Shown one piece after another: positions 44,315-53,143 of a DNA stretch of 64,000 nucleotides. The notes under the pieces were generated by a model. It was not told where the DNA came from, searched no databases, and worked only from the letters and a program-made list of their open reading frames with translations. Where the stretch lies: assembly GCF_902364365.1 (NCBI RefSeq), contig NZ_CABJDN010000003.1:372001-436000 (forward strand). The letters are read 5' to 3'. The first letter of the stretch is position 1, and the number at the start of each line of letters is the position of its first letter. Both the position numbers and the translations under genes were made by a program. The stretch comes from Bacteroides intestinalis. GTDB lineage: Bacteria; Bacteroidota; Bacteroidia; Bacteroidales; Bacteroidaceae.

Positions 44315-45889
44315 TTATTTATGTAAATAGACTAACTCTATTCCAATGTCTTTCCCCATATTGCGGCTATATTTCTTTTCTTCCGGATTATTCCAATGTT
44401 CCAAGACTCCGAGACTGCCAACTCCTGTGCCATCTCTTTCCGGATCATAAAAAGTAGTGGACAACGGGCGGTCTGCCAGAGCAGCTTCTACCAGATACAT
44501 ATCGCAATAATCCACATCGGCCATACGCGGAAACTCTGCACTCAGGAAATCAATACCCACCGCGTCAATGGCTACCGGATCCTGGGAAGCCAGCAGTGAG
44601 CAAGGCCAGTCTCCATTAAACGGTGACATCTTCCATTTACCGGAAGGCGCTCCATTCACCTTTTCCGAACCGTACAGGCCATCTATCAGAAAGAGCATTG
44701 TCTTTTGTCCCAGATCCTTATGTGCCATATAATCGGTAAAGGTCATATAGCGCGGTTTTCCACCACGGTCCTGATTGAAATTATTATGCTGATTTTTACG
44801 GAAGTCCCGGTTGATGTCCGTTACTCCATACCAGTTTTTCGCACAGAGTGTTACCCCCTGTCCGCCATGTCCCTTCAGTAATGCCATATTTATCAGATAA
44901 TCAGCCTCAAGTGCACAGTTTGCCAATCCTCTCGCTAAACGGCCATTATCAGCTGAATATGGAATGGCATCTGCCGTATAAGTCGATCGGGTACGCCCAT
45001 TTCCACCTTCATTATCCAGATATACAACACCGGGAAATTCGGCATGACATTTATCATAAAGAGCTTTCGTAATAAAACGGCTGGCATCAAATACTGTGAT
45101 TTGCTCTTGAGGCACTCCGCCGTCATTCACCAAACTACGAAGCAAAGCAAGCGTCAGATGCGGAGAAGCATTCAACTGCTCACAATCTTCATGGGAGAAA
45201 GTATTATTCTGATTAATCTTGATAGCAATCCTTTCTCCTTTCTTATATCCACGCTTCCCTTTGCCATGCTGCTGATTGAAATAAAGAAAAAGAGATTTCC
45301 AAGCCGCCTTTTCTTTCTTTTCTCCGGTCAAAGACAAGAGAGACTGGTTTAGAAGCCAGTCGGCATCTGCCTGATTATTCCAGCGATCTTCAAACCAAAA
45401 GCCGTCTCCTTTCTCCCATGTGGCGGCACCCGGCGCATGGGCCCATACCACCCGACCCGGATAAATACCTTTCGCCTCCCCCACCGGATTATTCTTTCCC
45501 CATGCCATACGCGGTTCTCTCGCCGGAAGAAAAGCTTGTGCCAACAGGTCAGTACTGTTTTCTACCAACATCAAAGTCCCGAAAAAACAAAGACCTGCAA
45601 AAGCCCAAAAACCTATCACTGCTTTTCTATTACGGAATGCCTCGCACAACTTACGCAGGCTCACCCAGACTCCCGTGAACGAGAGTAAATACATGACAAA
45701 AGCGGACATTAATGGTGCTGCTGTCTGCATACATGGATAACTGGCACGGGAAGGTTTCGGAATAACCCGTACCAGAAACCAGATAGTGGAAAAAAGACCG
45801 AGTCCCCAAAAGAGGAAAACTCGCATCCCTCTGGAGGAAAACTCCTTCTTCTCAACCTTTTCTTTAAAATATAAATAGATACGCTTCAT
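44315..45889 (-). CDS. Membrane-anchored DUF362 protein B
   Basis: A 524-residue paralogue of DUF362-A without the C-terminal CBM-like domain. N-terminal helices lie near 25-42, 55-75 and 90-110. The shared string RVIPKPSRASYPCMQTAAP between helices has a close match in DUF362-A. The DUF362 domain (about 145-515) has RIAIKINQNNTF, ITVFDASRF, YLINMALLKGHGGQG and the ending LGVLEHWNNPEEKKYSRNMG. Function is unknown. Its ATG lies one base after the stop of the beta-helix gene, so translation is probably coupled. The pairing of two DUF362 membrane proteins with pectin/uronate-type enzymes is what stands out; a redox or transport role would be a guess. Confidence 0.85.
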   Translation of the reverse strand: MKRIYLYFKEKVEKKEFSSRGMRVFLFWGLGLFSTIWFLVRVIPKPSRASYPCMQTAAPLMSAFVMYLLSFTGVWVSLRKLCEAFRNRKAVIGFWAFAGLCFFGTLMLVENSTDLLAQAFLPAREPRMAWGKNNPVGEAKGIYPGRVVWAHAPGAATWEKGDGFWFEDRWNNQADADWLLNQSLLSLTGEKKEKAAWKSLFLYFNQQHGKGKRGYKKGERIAIKINQNNTFSHEDCEQLNASPHLTLALLRSLVNDGGVPQEQITVFDASRFITKALYDKCHAEFPGVVYLDNEGGNGRTRSTYTADAIPYSADNGRLARGLANCALEADYLINMALLKGHGGQGVTLCAKNWYGVTDINRDFRKNQHNNFNQDRGGKPRYMTFTDYMAHKDLGQKTMLFLIDGLYGSEKVNGAPSGKWKMSPFNGDWPCSLLASQDPVAIDAVGIDFLSAEFPRMADVDYCDMYLVEAALADRPLSTTFYDPERDGTGVGSLGVLEHWNNPEEKKYSRNMGKDIGIELVYLHK

Positions 45890-45890
45890 A

Positions 45891-48731
45891 CTACTTGATA
45901 ATAATCTCTTTACTACGCATTGATTTCACATTTTCTTTATCCGTAACGCTTGCTTTTACCTGTAGATTCTTAATCTCAGCACCAATTACATCATCCAATA
46001 CTACTGCATAACGTCCATCTTTCTGCTCAGCATTAATCCTACAATTATCCAATATGAAATCTTTCACATGACGCGCCCAGAAACCAAAAGAAGGTTGTAT
46101 TTTCAAATCACCTACATTATAACGTCCCACCCCGATTTCAGGCGGATACGCCTCTGCATCTTCTACCGGATGTCCACCTTTCACAAGCAAATTCACATCA
46201 TGGAACTGTACATTCTTAATATACCCCGTATGCTGACCATTCGGCAAACGGAATGTCAGTCCTCCTTCTACAACTTCCGTATCCGGCAGTTTGAAACCAG
46301 CGATGATAGGAGTTGCCGTATTTTGAGAACCATCGTATGCTTTCCAGCGATCTCCCCGGAAAGAACTTCCACCATAAACCTCATCAATGTCTACTCCACA
46401 AATCACAATATTCTCCACTTGTCCGATATCAGAGTTGGTCACCAGCAATTCCTTACGTACGCTTCCATTTTCCGTGAAAGTAAACGGAGCAACATCGGCA
46501 CCCAACACACGACCTCTATTGGATATGGATATGAAGAACGGAGCACGGGTGCGATGCATTATCGAGCGAGAATGTATCGGTCCGGTTTTCCCGCTATTCA
46601 GATAGACATTCTTTATATGACCACCATCATTAGTAGATATAGAAAAACCTGCTTTATTGGCTCCCAGCACATAGATATTATCCACGTATAAATCCTGAAT
46701 ATCATCCGCTGTTTCCGAACCTATCTGGAACAGGTTACAATTGGTATCTCCAACTATATTACGTACCATATAGTTACATACCGGACGGGTAAAGCCTAAT
46801 GAACAATCCGACCCCGGTTTCACGATGTCATCCGAACTGACGCGCGAGTAAATGTTCGTCACCGTTACGTCATTGCACGCCATAAAGTCGTAGATATCAC
46901 GGGCATTCCGGGTATTATGTTTGGCAAAGTAAGTATCGTGCACATGGATACCATCGGTACCTGTAGCCAGCAAAACAAAATGCCCTCCCTGGTCTATATG
47001 CAGCATATTGCTGACGTCATAATTCTTCCGGTTATCCGCATCTATATAGTAAGGCTCATCTTTTTGCGGATCATACCACATATCCTTATTTATATTCCAG
47101 CCTCCAATTTCAATATTGGTACAAAGTTTCAAAGAGAACATTTTGTCGCAGCGTTTCTCGGGAGCGTTATTCATTACTTTATCAGAAGTAACCAAATTAC
47201 CATTACCCGTGATACGGCCTGTACCCACAATTTTCACATTATCAATACGTTCTCCAAAGAACATTGCATTACGGAAAAATGTATGTCCCACATCCTGCTT
47301 CGTCAGATAGTTTTCCGGATCGGCATAAGGGCGCGGATCGGTAGGCGAAAGTCCCGAACGGTAAGCCCGGTCACTAAACCAAGTCGTTTCCGGCGCATCG
47401 CCACCCGGAAGTCCCTGAATTATGGCATCTGCATCCAGATGTAGCCAGACATTGCTCAATAGATGAACCGTCCGCACATTATAGGTACCTGCCGTGAATC
47501 TCAGAATACCCCCACCCAACTTATTCATTTCACTAATAGCTTTGTTAATGTTTTCCGTATCGTCTGCTATTCCATCTCCTTTTACTCCTGTAGTTTTGAT
47601 ATCCTGCAGACCGGAATAGAACCAGGCTATATTTGATTCTCCCTGATTATCTCCTCCTTTCACTAATAGTTTAAAAGCGTATAATTGATTAGGGGTCAAC
47701 CGACCGGCAGCAGCAAAATCATCGTCCGGCAATATCTCTGTTCTTGCAGGTTTCCAAGTCTTACCCCGATCCTCAGACAATAATAAAGTCACAGACTCCG
47801 CATTACGGGGCGCTGTCCAGTAGAAAGAAGTGAATGATAAATCCCAATCCTTTTTATACGTAAATGCATGTAAGGGAGTACGGGTAAAATCGGAGACGGT
47901 CGTAACACCCTCGAAAGTTGCAGCAGCAACCGGACTATGCAAAACTTCAGGTTGAGAGGTTATATAATCAGCCTCGAATGTATAATTACCTTTCTTTGGT
48001 ATTGCCACTCCACGGAAACAAAGACGGATATCAGGTCCGTTAGAGGGACGGAAATCCAAATTTTTAAAGATCAACAGAGTGCCTTTCTTCCCATCTTTAC
48101 GAATTTCCACATCTCCAACCTTTTTATAAGAATAGTTGGTTCCGGTTCTTCCGATAGATTGTTTGGGCAAATCACGTAGAATTACTTCTCCACGACCTAT
48201 TACATTTACCGTTGTATTGTCCAATGTTACATCAATTCCTTCCGGTACACGGATAGAAACTGTGGTCATCGGGCTACGTTGTCCGGCATAAAAATCAAGT
48301 GTCAGATTTCCCGCAGTCTTTATCGTGAATGCAGTACGGTTCAACTTTATTACAGGCGGCAATGCCCCTTTACGTACCCCTACAGGCAAACGCTTTTTAG
48401 AAGTTGATTGCAAATAATCGCCATGAACCGGAAAACCTTCTGTTTTCTCCTGTCCGGCAGAAGTGAAAAGACGATAAACACCGTAACCGGAATGAATCAA
48501 TTGTTCCTTCAGAGTTTCAACTGACGGCAAAGTGGAACTTAACCCTTCATTCTCGGGAGTATCCACTGTATAACGATAAGTAGTACCTTCAAACAACAAT
48601 AAAGAGTCACTCGTTAATTGCCAGGGATACAATTCACCTGCCTGTATGCTTACTCCCGCCACTCCCAGCAACAGGAACAAAAGAAAAGATTTTGATAATA
48701 TAGACTTCATATCCAATAATGTATTTCTCAT
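45891..48731 (-). CDS. Large secreted beta-helix (GH28/pectate-lyase-superfamily) protein
   Basis: A 946-residue exported protein. The first Met is at 48731, but the ATG at 48710 (MKSILSKSFLLFLLLGVAGVSIQA) gives the cleaner signal peptide. Residues about 30-370 are a non-catalytic beta-rich region. From about 385 a right-handed beta-helix begins (DGIADDTENINKAISEMNKLGGGILRF). GH28-like words are ATGTDGIHVHD, SRVSSDDIVKPGSD and IGSETADDIQD. The DD pair is kept but the classic GHG is not visible. It could be an exo-acting uronidase or an epimerase-like helix protein. It is 3 bases after the PL6 gene. Family-level call only. Confidence 0.8.
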   Translation of the reverse strand: MRNTLLDMKSILSKSFLLFLLLGVAGVSIQAGELYPWQLTSDSLLLFEGTTYRYTVDTPENEGLSSTLPSVETLKEQLIHSGYGVYRLFTSAGQEKTEGFPVHGDYLQSTSKKRLPVGVRKGALPPVIKLNRTAFTIKTAGNLTLDFYAGQRSPMTTVSIRVPEGIDVTLDNTTVNVIGRGEVILRDLPKQSIGRTGTNYSYKKVGDVEIRKDGKKGTLLIFKNLDFRPSNGPDIRLCFRGVAIPKKGNYTFEADYITSQPEVLHSPVAAATFEGVTTVSDFTRTPLHAFTYKKDWDLSFTSFYWTAPRNAESVTLLLSEDRGKTWKPARTEILPDDDFAAAGRLTPNQLYAFKLLVKGGDNQGESNIAWFYSGLQDIKTTGVKGDGIADDTENINKAISEMNKLGGGILRFTAGTYNVRTVHLLSNVWLHLDADAIIQGLPGGDAPETTWFSDRAYRSGLSPTDPRPYADPENYLTKQDVGHTFFRNAMFFGERIDNVKIVGTGRITGNGNLVTSDKVMNNAPEKRCDKMFSLKLCTNIEIGGWNINKDMWYDPQKDEPYYIDADNRKNYDVSNMLHIDQGGHFVLLATGTDGIHVHDTYFAKHNTRNARDIYDFMACNDVTVTNIYSRVSSDDIVKPGSDCSLGFTRPVCNYMVRNIVGDTNCNLFQIGSETADDIQDLYVDNIYVLGANKAGFSISTNDGGHIKNVYLNSGKTGPIHSRSIMHRTRAPFFISISNRGRVLGADVAPFTFTENGSVRKELLVTNSDIGQVENIVICGVDIDEVYGGSSFRGDRWKAYDGSQNTATPIIAGFKLPDTEVVEGGLTFRLPNGQHTGYIKNVQFHDVNLLVKGGHPVEDAEAYPPEIGVGRYNVGDLKIQPSFGFWARHVKDFILDNCRINAEQKDGRYAVVLDDVIGAEIKNLQVKASVTDKENVKSMRSKEIIIK

Positions 48732-48734
48732 AAA

Positions 48735-50132
48735 TTAGCGATTCGTATTGATATGGTTAACATTCTCTTTCACCGCCTTATACCATGTCGGACCGGCAGT
48801 AAAGATACAGGCATCTATCCGTTCTTTTTCCTTTTGTGCCAAACCGGAAGGCATATCAATCGGCTCAAATCCTTCTCTCACCTGTTCATAAGAGACAGTC
48901 GAAAAGGAATTCTTATCTGAAAATGCCCACTGATTATCCAGAAATAAGAAACCGGGAAGTACTTCATCCGCCCTTACTATTTTCAATTCAGGAGTTTGCC
49001 CTGCAAACAGGTTATGGGCAAAACGAACATTGCGCGGCATCTTTTCTCCACGACCGGAACCTAATTCCAAGGAACTATTCAGAAAAGTATTATAAGCGAT
49101 ATCCACATTCTCTACCCGATGGTATGAAGTTAAGGGTTCTTGCTTCACATCCGTTTCCGCCGCAGGACGTTCGTAGACTCCCACACGTACCAACAATCCG
49201 AATGACCTTACATCTTTAATATAATTATCGTAAACCGTATGTCCTTGGTTAATGATACGGATGCCGGCAGTTCCACGCAGATTATGCCCAATAAATGTAT
49301 TCGACTCTATCACATTGTAATGTCCATGACGACAAACCAATCCACCGGCAGATTCATAAAACAAGTTTCTGCGCAACACATTATGACAAGACTTCACAGA
49401 AATAATCTCATTTTCTCCACTACATCTGAAAAAGACATTATCCTCGACAATCGTACGCGATTCCAATTGGGAAGACCAGGAATGTCCGATACGAATAATT
49501 TCTGCCCCGTTGCCACCGTAAGGCTGACGTTCACCAAAGAAATTATGATCTATCAAATGATTATTCAAGTGATTATCAGCACTCAGCCACACCTGTAACA
49601 CCAGTCCGCCTACTCTTTTATTAGCAAAGTAGCAATGGTCTATCCGATTATTGGTTCCCCGTAATCCGACCCAATATTCATCTCCTTCATTCGGTCGTTC
49701 ACCTTTCTGAGGATCATTGCACTCATCAATCACACAACGAGTCATCCGGCAATAAGAAGCATACACACCTTTTTCTCCTTGAAAATCAATCATATCATGC
49801 CCTATAGCCCATGCCTTATAAAAGAGCAAATCCTCCAGTTGCAGATATTCTCCATATATCTTCAGCCTTAACTTACCGGCAATAACAGCCTTCCCGGGAT
49901 TCTCGGCCCGCCAGACAATCGGTTTACCGGAAACACCCTTACCGGTGAAATGTATTTCTTCCAGATTATGATACGTTCCGTCTTTCAGTACGACGGCATC
50001 TCCCGGCTGCAAGTTTCCACTCCCCAGCAACTGCTTCATTGCCTCCACATCTCCCGGTGAGAATGTATACTCTTTGGCACTGGCAAAGAGCGACACCGTT
50101 AGGAGCAAAAGAACACAAAGTTTTTTCATCAT
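48735..50132 (-). CDS. PL6 polysaccharide lyase (alginate lyase/chondroitinase B family)
   Basis: PL6 enzymes cleave uronic-acid linkages in alginate or dermatan sulfate by beta-elimination, leaving the unsaturated ends that GH88 and GH105 enzymes remove. The 465-residue protein has signal peptide MMKKLCVLLLLTVSLFASA and the PL6 beta-helix with its calcium site (GNGAEIIRIG near 207-216, ENEIIS near 240). The catalytic base Lys247 (SVKS) and Arg268 (CRHGH) are in the right order and spacing. It is the first gene of the second CAZyme run, with a TAnnTTTG box upstream. Since the window also has GH28 and alpha-galactosidases, a less usual uronate polymer is possible. Family firm, substrate open. 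Confidence 0.93.
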   Translation of the reverse strand: MMKKLCVLLLLTVSLFASAKEYTFSPGDVEAMKQLLGSGNLQPGDAVVLKDGTYHNLEEIHFTGKGVSGKPIVWRAENPGKAVIAGKLRLKIYGEYLQLEDLLFYKAWAIGHDMIDFQGEKGVYASYCRMTRCVIDECNDPQKGERPNEGDEYWVGLRGTNNRIDHCYFANKRVGGLVLQVWLSADNHLNNHLIDHNFFGERQPYGGNGAEIIRIGHSWSSQLESRTIVEDNVFFRCSGENEIISVKSCHNVLRRNLFYESAGGLVCRHGHYNVIESNTFIGHNLRGTAGIRIINQGHTVYDNYIKDVRSFGLLVRVGVYERPAAETDVKQEPLTSYHRVENVDIAYNTFLNSSLELGSGRGEKMPRNVRFAHNLFAGQTPELKIVRADEVLPGFLFLDNQWAFSDKNSFSTVSYEQVREGFEPIDMPSGLAQKEKERIDACIFTAGPTWYKAVKENVNHINTNR

Positions 50133-50164
50133 GTTTTTCCAATTAGAATTAAAAAATCACAGAG

Positions 50165-50172
50165 CAAATATA
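50165..50172 (-). promoter_or_regulatory. Candidate -7 box of the PL6 operon
   Basis: The minus strand reads TATATTTG, matching TAnnTTTG, 33 bases before the start codon at 50132. A -33 TTTG is not clear. Confidence 0.55.
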
Positions 50173-50219
50173 GGTGATTAAAACATGAACGAAAATAGAT
50201 AACCTCCCTCTGGAAGTAG

Positions 50220-50238
50220 TTTGAGAAGATACTTCAAA
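50220..50238. promoter_or_regulatory. Candidate operator TTTGA-N9-TCAAA upstream of PL6
   Basis: The 19-base element reads TTTGAGAAGATACTTCAAA and lies about 60-80 bases upstream of the inferred transcription start. Its TTTGAGA word also occurs in the operator before the cytochrome operon (25850, 25872) and in the 10854-10963 array (10896), so a shared or related regulator is possible. A 7-base word can recur by chance, so this is weak evidence. Confidence 0.35.
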
Positions 50239-50282
50239 AGAATGGTACGTTTTTATAAACCTGGAGTGCAGATATAAAAAAA

Positions 50283-50320
50283 TCGTCCCCTTACATTGTG
50301 ATTACAACGTAAGGGGACGA
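50283..50320 (-). terminator. Intrinsic terminator after the OmpH-like gene
   Basis: Stem TCGTCCCCTTAC with a perfect complement, extended by further pairing to 17-base arms and a 4-base loop, followed by a run of seven T on the minus strand. It lies 22 bases past the stop codon at 50343. Confidence 0.9.
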
Positions 50321-50342
50321 CCCTTTTCTAAATCAAAATTAT

Positions 50343-50951
50343 TTATTTCTTAGGAGCCGGAGAAGAATATCTTGCGTTCAATCCTTCTACGATTTCTTTC
50401 GTAATGTTATAGATGCTGTCAGCGTACAACAGATTGTCGAAACCTGTATTGCTGATAATCATACTGTATCCTTTTGTCTTATTATACTCTTTCAGGAAAG
50501 CATTGATAGAATCGCGCAATTGCAGGCTATTCTTTTCATTTTCGCTCATCAACTCTGATTGCAGTTTGTTACTCAAAGTCTGCAAATCCTGTTCCAGTTT
50601 AGCAATACGGTTATATTCCTGCTGTGCTCTTTCCGGAGAAAGATATGCATTATTCTGATACTTCGTCTGGAAATCCTGTTTCTGCTTATCCAATTCACGA
50701 GCTTTCTGGTTCAACGTCAAACGAACATTCTCACTCTTCTTTACCATACCTTCATTCAGGTCGATGCAGAAATTATATTGTGCCAGAAGCGTGTCTATTT
50801 CAACATAAGCAATCTTCATCCCAGTAAGTTCACCTGAAGCTTGGCCTGACGTAGTTGCCGTTTGATTTTCAGCTTTACCTGTACACTGAGAAAATAAAAC
50901 GATAAGTGCAAGGGCAGCCAAACCGTTTACGAGGTAGTTCAATCTCTTCAT
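50343..50951 (-). CDS. OmpH/Skp-family periplasmic chaperone-like lipoprotein
   Basis: A 202-residue protein with a lipoprotein signal (lipobox LFSQC, Cys23). The mature part begins with the OmpH-like strand KIAYVEIDTLLAQY, has a long coiled-coil stretch rich in Gln, Lys and Glu (about 75-160), and returns to a strand region (YSMIISNTGFDNLLYAD). This is the Skp/OmpH plan: a small core with helical tentacles that hold outer-membrane proteins in the periplasm. Lipidation is unusual for Skp but common among Bacteroidota relatives. It follows the small membrane protein gene by 29 bases and ends at a strong terminator. Confidence 0.88.
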   Translation of the reverse strand: MKRLNYLVNGLAALALIVLFSQCTGKAENQTATTSGQASGELTGMKIAYVEIDTLLAQYNFCIDLNEGMVKKSENVRLTLNQKARELDKQKQDFQTKYQNNAYLSPERAQQEYNRIAKLEQDLQTLSNKLQSELMSENEKNSLQLRDSINAFLKEYNKTKGYSMIISNTGFDNLLYADSIYNITKEIVEGLNARYSSPAPKK

Positions 50952-50980
50952 AACTTGTAAAAAATATAGTTTTAAAATTA

Positions 50981-51214
50981 TTAATTCATACTATCATTTA
51001 AGGCTTTTTCCAGTTCATCAATAGAAAAACGCGGCTTCTTCTGTGCTTCCCTGTCTTGCGATTGGGCACACCCAATACCTCTCTCCCGCATTGCTTTATT
51101 ACCGCTGACGTGCCCGTTAGGGAACTTTCCGCCTTTCACAAAAAAGACTTTTACACCTAATAATGCAATGCAAATAGCAACTATTAACAAACTTATCAAT
51201 ACTGTATCGAGCAT
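50981..51214 (-). CDS. Small single-pass membrane protein, conserved-looking
   Basis: A 77-residue protein with one N-terminal membrane helix (TVLISLLIVAICIALLGVKVFFV) and a charged C-terminal tail containing NGHVSGNKAMRERGIGCAQSQ. I recall similar short proteins in Bacteroides genomes but cannot name a function. It heads a two-gene unit with the OmpH-like gene, divergent from pepD. The CAQS Cys in the tail may be structural. Coding is supported by position and a plausible promoter; function unknown. Confidence 0.75.
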   Translation of the reverse strand: MLDTVLISLLIVAICIALLGVKVFFVKGGKFPNGHVSGNKAMRERGIGCAQSQDREAQKKPRFSIDELEKALNDSMN

Positions 51215-51294
51215 TTCTACTATTTTTGTAATACGAAAACAGACTGCATTTCAGCAAAATGAAAATAAAATTTTCTTTTGCATTCAATTTGCTC

Positions 51295-51302
51295 TATTTT
51301 TG
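51295..51302 (+). promoter_or_regulatory. Candidate -7 box of pepD
   Basis: Reads TATTTTTG, matching TAnnTTTG, about 140 bases before the pepD start. A TTTG at 51277-51280 is nearer than the usual -33 spacing, so the pairing is uncertain. Confidence 0.4.
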
Positions 51303-51308
51303 TGGGTG

Positions 51309-51316
51309 CAAATATA
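51309..51316 (-). promoter_or_regulatory. Candidate -7 box of the small membrane protein/OmpH unit
   Basis: The minus strand reads TATATTTG, matching TAnnTTTG, giving a leader of about 90 bases. It lies only 6 bases from the plus-strand box of pepD, so the two divergent promoters would compete for polymerase. Confidence 0.4.
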
Positions 51317-51441
51317 GGGCTTTGTATGGACTAACCCGCTTTTTTTACCATAAAAAAAGAGAAGCGGTTATAAAATAGCCAATTGATTTAACTATATTTA
51401 GCAATAAGAGGTTAAATACGAACATTCATAAAGGAATTAAT

Positions 51442-52902
51442 ATGGAAAAGAATGAACTGAAACCGGCAGGCGTTTTTCATTATTTCGATGAAATCTGCCA
51501 AGTGCCGCGTCCTTCAAAGAAGGAAGAGAAAATGATTGCTTATCTGAAAGCATTCGGTGAGAAACATAAGTTGGAAACGCTGGTGGACGAAGCCGGCAAC
51601 GTCCTCATCAAAAAGCCCGCTACACCGGGCATGGAGAATCGGAAAAACGTGGTACTGCAATCTCACATCGACATGGTGTGCGAAAAGAACAACGATGTGC
51701 AGCATGATTTCCTCACCGACCCGATAGAGACCGTAATTGAAGGTGAATGGATGAAAGCCAAAGGTACAACGCTGGGAGCCGACAACGGTATCGGTGTAGC
51801 CACTGAACTGGCTATCCTCGCCGATGACAGCATTCAGCACGGACCTTTGGAATGCCTGTTTACAGTGGACGAGGAAACCGGATTGACCGGTGCTTTTGCC
51901 CTGAAAGAAGGTTTCATGAACGGGGATATTTTGCTGAACCTCGACTCGGAAGATGAAGGTGAACTCTTTATCGGCTGTGCAGGAGGAGTAGACTCCGTTG
52001 CAGAGTTTACATATAAAGAGGTGGATGTACCTGCCGGATATTTCTGTTGCAAGGTACAAGTGAAAGGTTTAAAAGGCGGGCATTCCGGTGGAGATATCCA
52101 CATGGGACTTGGCAATGCCAACAAGATACTGAACCGCTTCCTGAGCCAGACTTTCCAGAAGTATGATATGTACCTGTGCGAAATCGATGGTGGTAACCTT
52201 CGCAATGCCATTGCTCGCGAAGCGCACGCCATTATCGCTATACCGGAAGACAATAAACATGATCTGCGTGCCGATCTGAATATATTTGCAGCCGAAGTAC
52301 AGGCAGAGTATGCCGTAGTCGATCCGACGTTGCAACTCGTTTTAGAATCGGAAAACGCTTGTGCGAAAGCTATCGACAAAGATACTACGAAACGTTTGTT
52401 GCAAAGCCTCTATGCTTGTCCCCACGGAGTTTATGCCATGAGTCAGGACATCCCCGGACTGGTGGAAACTTCTACCAATCTTGCATCTGTCAAGATGAAG
52501 CCGGGCAATGTGATTCGTATCGAAACCAGCCAGCGCAGTTCTACCGCCTCTTCCAAACAAGACATTGCTAATATGGTACGTACCGTATTCGATATGGGTG
52601 GAGCCAAAGTTAGTTTTGGTGACGGCTATCCGGGTTGGAAGCCTAATCCACACTCTGAGATACTGGAAATCGCAGTCGAATCTTACAAACGTTTATTCGG
52701 TGTAGATGCGAAGGTAAAAGCCATCCATGCCGGATTGGAATGCGGTCTGTTCCTTGATAAGTATCCTTCACTGGATATGATATCCTTTGGTCCGACTTTG
52801 CAAGGCGTACATTCTCCCGATGAACGGATGCTGATTCCTACAGTAGATAAATTCTGGAAACACTTGCTGGATATTCTGGCTAATGTTCCCGTAAAGAAGT
52901 AA
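51442..52902 (+). CDS. pepD: Aminoacyl-histidine (Xaa-His) dipeptidase, M20 family
   Basis: Cytosolic metallopeptidase PepD/peptidase D hydrolyses Xaa-His and other dipeptides. Length (486) equals that of characterised members. Metal-site motifs are QSHIDMVCEKN (His and Asp), TLGADNGIGVA, and the catalytic Glu pair in TVDEETGLTGAF, followed by LNLDSEDEGELFIGCAGG. The dimerisation domain spans about 190-380, and a late ligand His lies in GVHSPDER. It is the only plus-strand gene in the left 60 kb, with an A-rich leader (AAAGGAATTAAT before ATG) and a strong terminator directly after it. An ordinary housekeeping gene. Confidence 0.97.
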   Translation: MEKNELKPAGVFHYFDEICQVPRPSKKEEKMIAYLKAFGEKHKLETLVDEAGNVLIKKPATPGMENRKNVVLQSHIDMVCEKNNDVQHDFLTDPIETVIEGEWMKAKGTTLGADNGIGVATELAILADDSIQHGPLECLFTVDEETGLTGAFALKEGFMNGDILLNLDSEDEGELFIGCAGGVDSVAEFTYKEVDVPAGYFCCKVQVKGLKGGHSGGDIHMGLGNANKILNRFLSQTFQKYDMYLCEIDGGNLRNAIAREAHAIIAIPEDNKHDLRADLNIFAAEVQAEYAVVDPTLQLVLESENACAKAIDKDTTKRLLQSLYACPHGVYAMSQDIPGLVETSTNLASVKMKPGNVIRIETSQRSSTASSKQDIANMVRTVFDMGGAKVSFGDGYPGWKPNPHSEILEIAVESYKRLFGVDAKVKAIHAGLECGLFLDKYPSLDMISFGPTLQGVHSPDERMLIPTVDKFWKHLLDILANVPVKK

Positions 52903-52903
52903 C

Positions 52904-52949
52904 AAAAAAACTCCCGGCAGAATGTTAGTTATCTGCCGGGAGTTTTTTT
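52904..52949 (+). terminator. Intrinsic terminator of pepD, symmetrical
   Basis: Perfect arms (core ACTCCCGGCAGA) flanked by seven A on the left and seven T on the right, 10-base loop, starting one base after the pepD stop codon. The A/T symmetry lets it work in both directions, so it can also stop transcripts from the polysaccharide cluster on the minus strand. Confidence 0.93.
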
Positions 52950-53143
52950 AAGAACTCATTAGTTATAAAATTCTATGACTATAATATATATTGACCAGAG
53001 ATATGATTATTAGTGATATATTTTATAAAGTAAGTATTCTATACGAGGACGAAGTCGATTTAAAAGCTCTCCTTTCATTCTACAATGATACTGCAAATAA
53101 CCCAAGCTGAAAAGGCATACTAATCTTATTTTCTATGCTTATT

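Noticed and set aside
51514..52379. Two overlapping 181-residue minus-strand frames opposite pepD
   Set aside because: pepD is firmly identified by its metal-site motifs and these frames show no family features.
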